Assembly (NCBI GenBank): GCA_030668045.1
Contig: DAOUUR010000125.1
Coordinates: forward strand, 1-6,954
DNA length: 6,954 bases
From: a bacterium
GTDB taxonomy: Bacteria > Zixibacteria > MSB-5A5 > GN15 > FEB-12
Direction of reading: 5' to 3'
Part shown: piece by piece, positions 5,901 through 6,954 of the stretch
Layout of the letters: every line of letters begins with the position of its first letter
Position numbering within the stretch: position 1 is the first letter of the stretch
Made by a program: the position numbers and the translations under genes
Notes under the pieces: model-generated
Databases searched by the model: none
Seen by the model: the letters and a program-made list of their open reading frames with translations, nothing else
What the model was told of the DNA's origin: nothing

Positions 5901-6954
5901 GTGTGCCCTGCGTTTTTCTGATTGAGGGTAACGCGATTTCATGGAGGCGCTGGAAGTCGGGCAGCTCCTTGAAGTTGGCCACCGCTGATTCGTGAATCTC
6001 GACCAACTGATATTCCTGCGAACCACAATTGATCATTACGTGAGGGATGTTACACCGGGCGCACAACTCGACCAATCTGTACAGTTCCATTTTTCCGGTG
6101 AATTTGGCGTCGCAGACAACCAGATCGGCCAGCTTGTCGATATCTTTCGGGATATTATCGATGTTGTCGGTCGCAATCAGGGCGACGTTTCTCTGGCAGG
6201 CCTCGGCATGGTATTTCTTGATTATCGTTTTATCGAGGCTGAAGATCATTACCCGCAGCTCGGTGACGTGTTCAATCGCAACCGGCTGCAGTCCTTCCGT
6301 AGTGATTGGCAGCAAGAGAGTGAAGTTTGTGCCTATCTCCGGGATCGACTTGACGATCAGTTCGCCGCCATGCTCGCGTGCAATGTTTCGACAGATCGGT
6401 AGCCCCATCCCTGTTCCGGAAATTTCATCCTTGCCCCAGACGCCCTTTGTGGAATAGAAAGGATCAAATATCTTCGACAGCACCTCTTCGGGCATGCCGT
6501 GACCACTATCGGAGATGCGCAACAAAACCCAGCCATCGTTTTCCATCAGGGAGATTGTGATGACACCGTTTGCTCCAATCGCGTGCTGAGCGTTTATAAG
6601 CAGGTTGAGTAGCAGTTGCTGTATCTTGGAGACAGAGAGCGGCAGCTTTGGTATTGGCTCGAAATAGGTGGCGATTTCAATAGAGTTGGTTTTCATCTCC
6701 TTCTCTACCAGATTCAGTGATTTCATGACGATGGCCTTGAGGTCTTCCGCCTTGACATCTTCCGGGCGGGCTTTGGAATAGGTAAGGAGCGACATGGCAA
6801 CATCGTTGGCCCGTTCTCCCATGTGGATGATCTGCTCGAGTGTTTCTCTTGCAATCTGGAGGCCTTCTTCGGTGTCGATATCATCCAGGGCAAACGAGGC
6901 ATTTCCGATTATCCCACCAAGGTAGTTCTTGAATTCGTGCGCCACACCGGCGGC
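5890..6954 (-). CDS. Sensor histidine kinase, C-terminal part, with degenerate receiver-like tail (5' end outside window)
   Basis: Two-component kinase running leftwards. The frame is open at the window edge, giving 354 residues before TGA (complement of 5890-5892); the N-terminal sensor part lies beyond 6954. In-window residues 1-60 hold the HisKA dimerisation helix, with H-box AAGVAHEFKNYLGG and phosphoacceptor His at residue 6 (codon at 6937-6939). The HATPase domain (about 100-218) is complete: N-box LLINAQHAI (Asn 121), G1 DSGHGM (149-154), F-box FDPFYSTK (163-170), G2 GTGMGL (180-185), so kinase activity is likely. Residues about 231-345 resemble a receiver fold: VMIFSLD replaces the usual acidic-pair strand, VVCDAKF has an Asp (282) where a phospho-acceptor would sit, HVMINCGS would be strand 4, and ANFKELPDF would carry the conserved Lys (329). 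This receiver reading is inference. A GTG at 6943-6945 is not the start, since the H-box runs through it. No response regulator is in the window. Confidence 0.9.
   Translation of the reverse strand, partial: AAGVAHEFKNYLGGIIGNASFALDDIDTEEGLQIARETLEQIIHMGERANDVAMSLLTYSKARPEDVKAEDLKAIVMKSLNLVEKEMKTNSIEIATYFEPIPKLPLSVSKIQQLLLNLLINAQHAIGANGVITISLMENDGWVLLRISDSGHGMPEEVLSKIFDPFYSTKGVWGKDEISGTGMGLPICRNIAREHGGELIVKSIPEIGTNFTLLLPITTEGLQPVAIEHVTELRVMIFSLDKTIIKKYHAEACQRNVALIATDNIDNIPKDIDKLADLVVCDAKFTGKMELYRLVELCARCNIPHVMINCGSQEYQLVEIHESAVANFKELPDFQRLHEIALPSIRKTQGTLTT

Noticed and set aside
5905..5930. Possible terminator hairpin (CCCT ... AGGG around a T run)
   Set aside because: The stem is only four base pairs with a loop of about 15 or more bases, and the T run lies inside the loop rather than after the stem; it is also inside the kinase coding region.
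5992..6457. Two 136-codon open frames on the + strand over the kinase
   Set aside because: They are antisense to the HATPase G-boxes and the receiver-like tail of the kinase, which carry recognisable motifs; neither + frame does.

Overview
The window is a compact piece of bacterial chromosome. Five genes lie head to tail on the + strand, and the 3' end of one gene converges on them from the - strand. There are no mobile elements, RNA genes, CRISPR arrays or sizeable non-coding stretches. The largest gap between genes is 27 bases, and two + strand junctions overlap by 1 and 4 bases, so this reads as a single transcription unit whose promoter lies upstream of the window.

Layout. 1-915 is the 3' part of aspS (aspartyl-tRNA synthetase). 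923-1900 is phoH (PhoH-family ATPase with a KH-like N-terminus). 1928-4198 is a 7TM-HD membrane phosphohydrolase of the PgpH/YqfF family, the cyclic-di-AMP phosphodiesterase type. 4198-4632 is ybeY (zinc-dependent rRNA-maturation endoribonuclease). 4629-5900 is an HlyC/CorC-family membrane protein with a DUF21/CNNM domain, paired CBS domains and a CorC_HlyC tail. 5890-6954 on the - strand is the C-terminal part of a sensor histidine kinase. It has the H-box, an intact ATPase domain and a C-terminal region that looks like a degenerate receiver domain.

How the genes fit together. phoH - 7TM-HD - ybeY - CorC-type is a widely conserved bacterial order, and it puts RNA/ribosome maturation (PhoH, YbeY) next to c-di-AMP turnover and ion homeostasis. 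Here the block follows aspS after 7 bases, so a charging enzyme for translation is probably co-transcribed with it. The histidine kinase points the opposite way and ends inside the last codons of the CorC-type gene. It is a separate unit and nothing in the window shows a functional link.

Organism. The genes are bacterial and moderately GC-rich. The AspRS variant (AMHNIVSHP and EHPWRKA segments, GSGGQR instead of the usual GGGS-R) and the 7TM-HD protein suggest a Gram-negative-type lineage near the FCB group (Zixibacteria, Latescibacteria or Gemmatimonadota-like). This placement comes from remembered family patterns and is low confidence.

No clearly new biological system is visible. The points most worth a second look are the degenerate receiver-like tail of the kinase, the missing canonical motif in the DUF21 domain, the competing start sites of ybeY, and the tail-to-tail gene overlap with no visible terminator.
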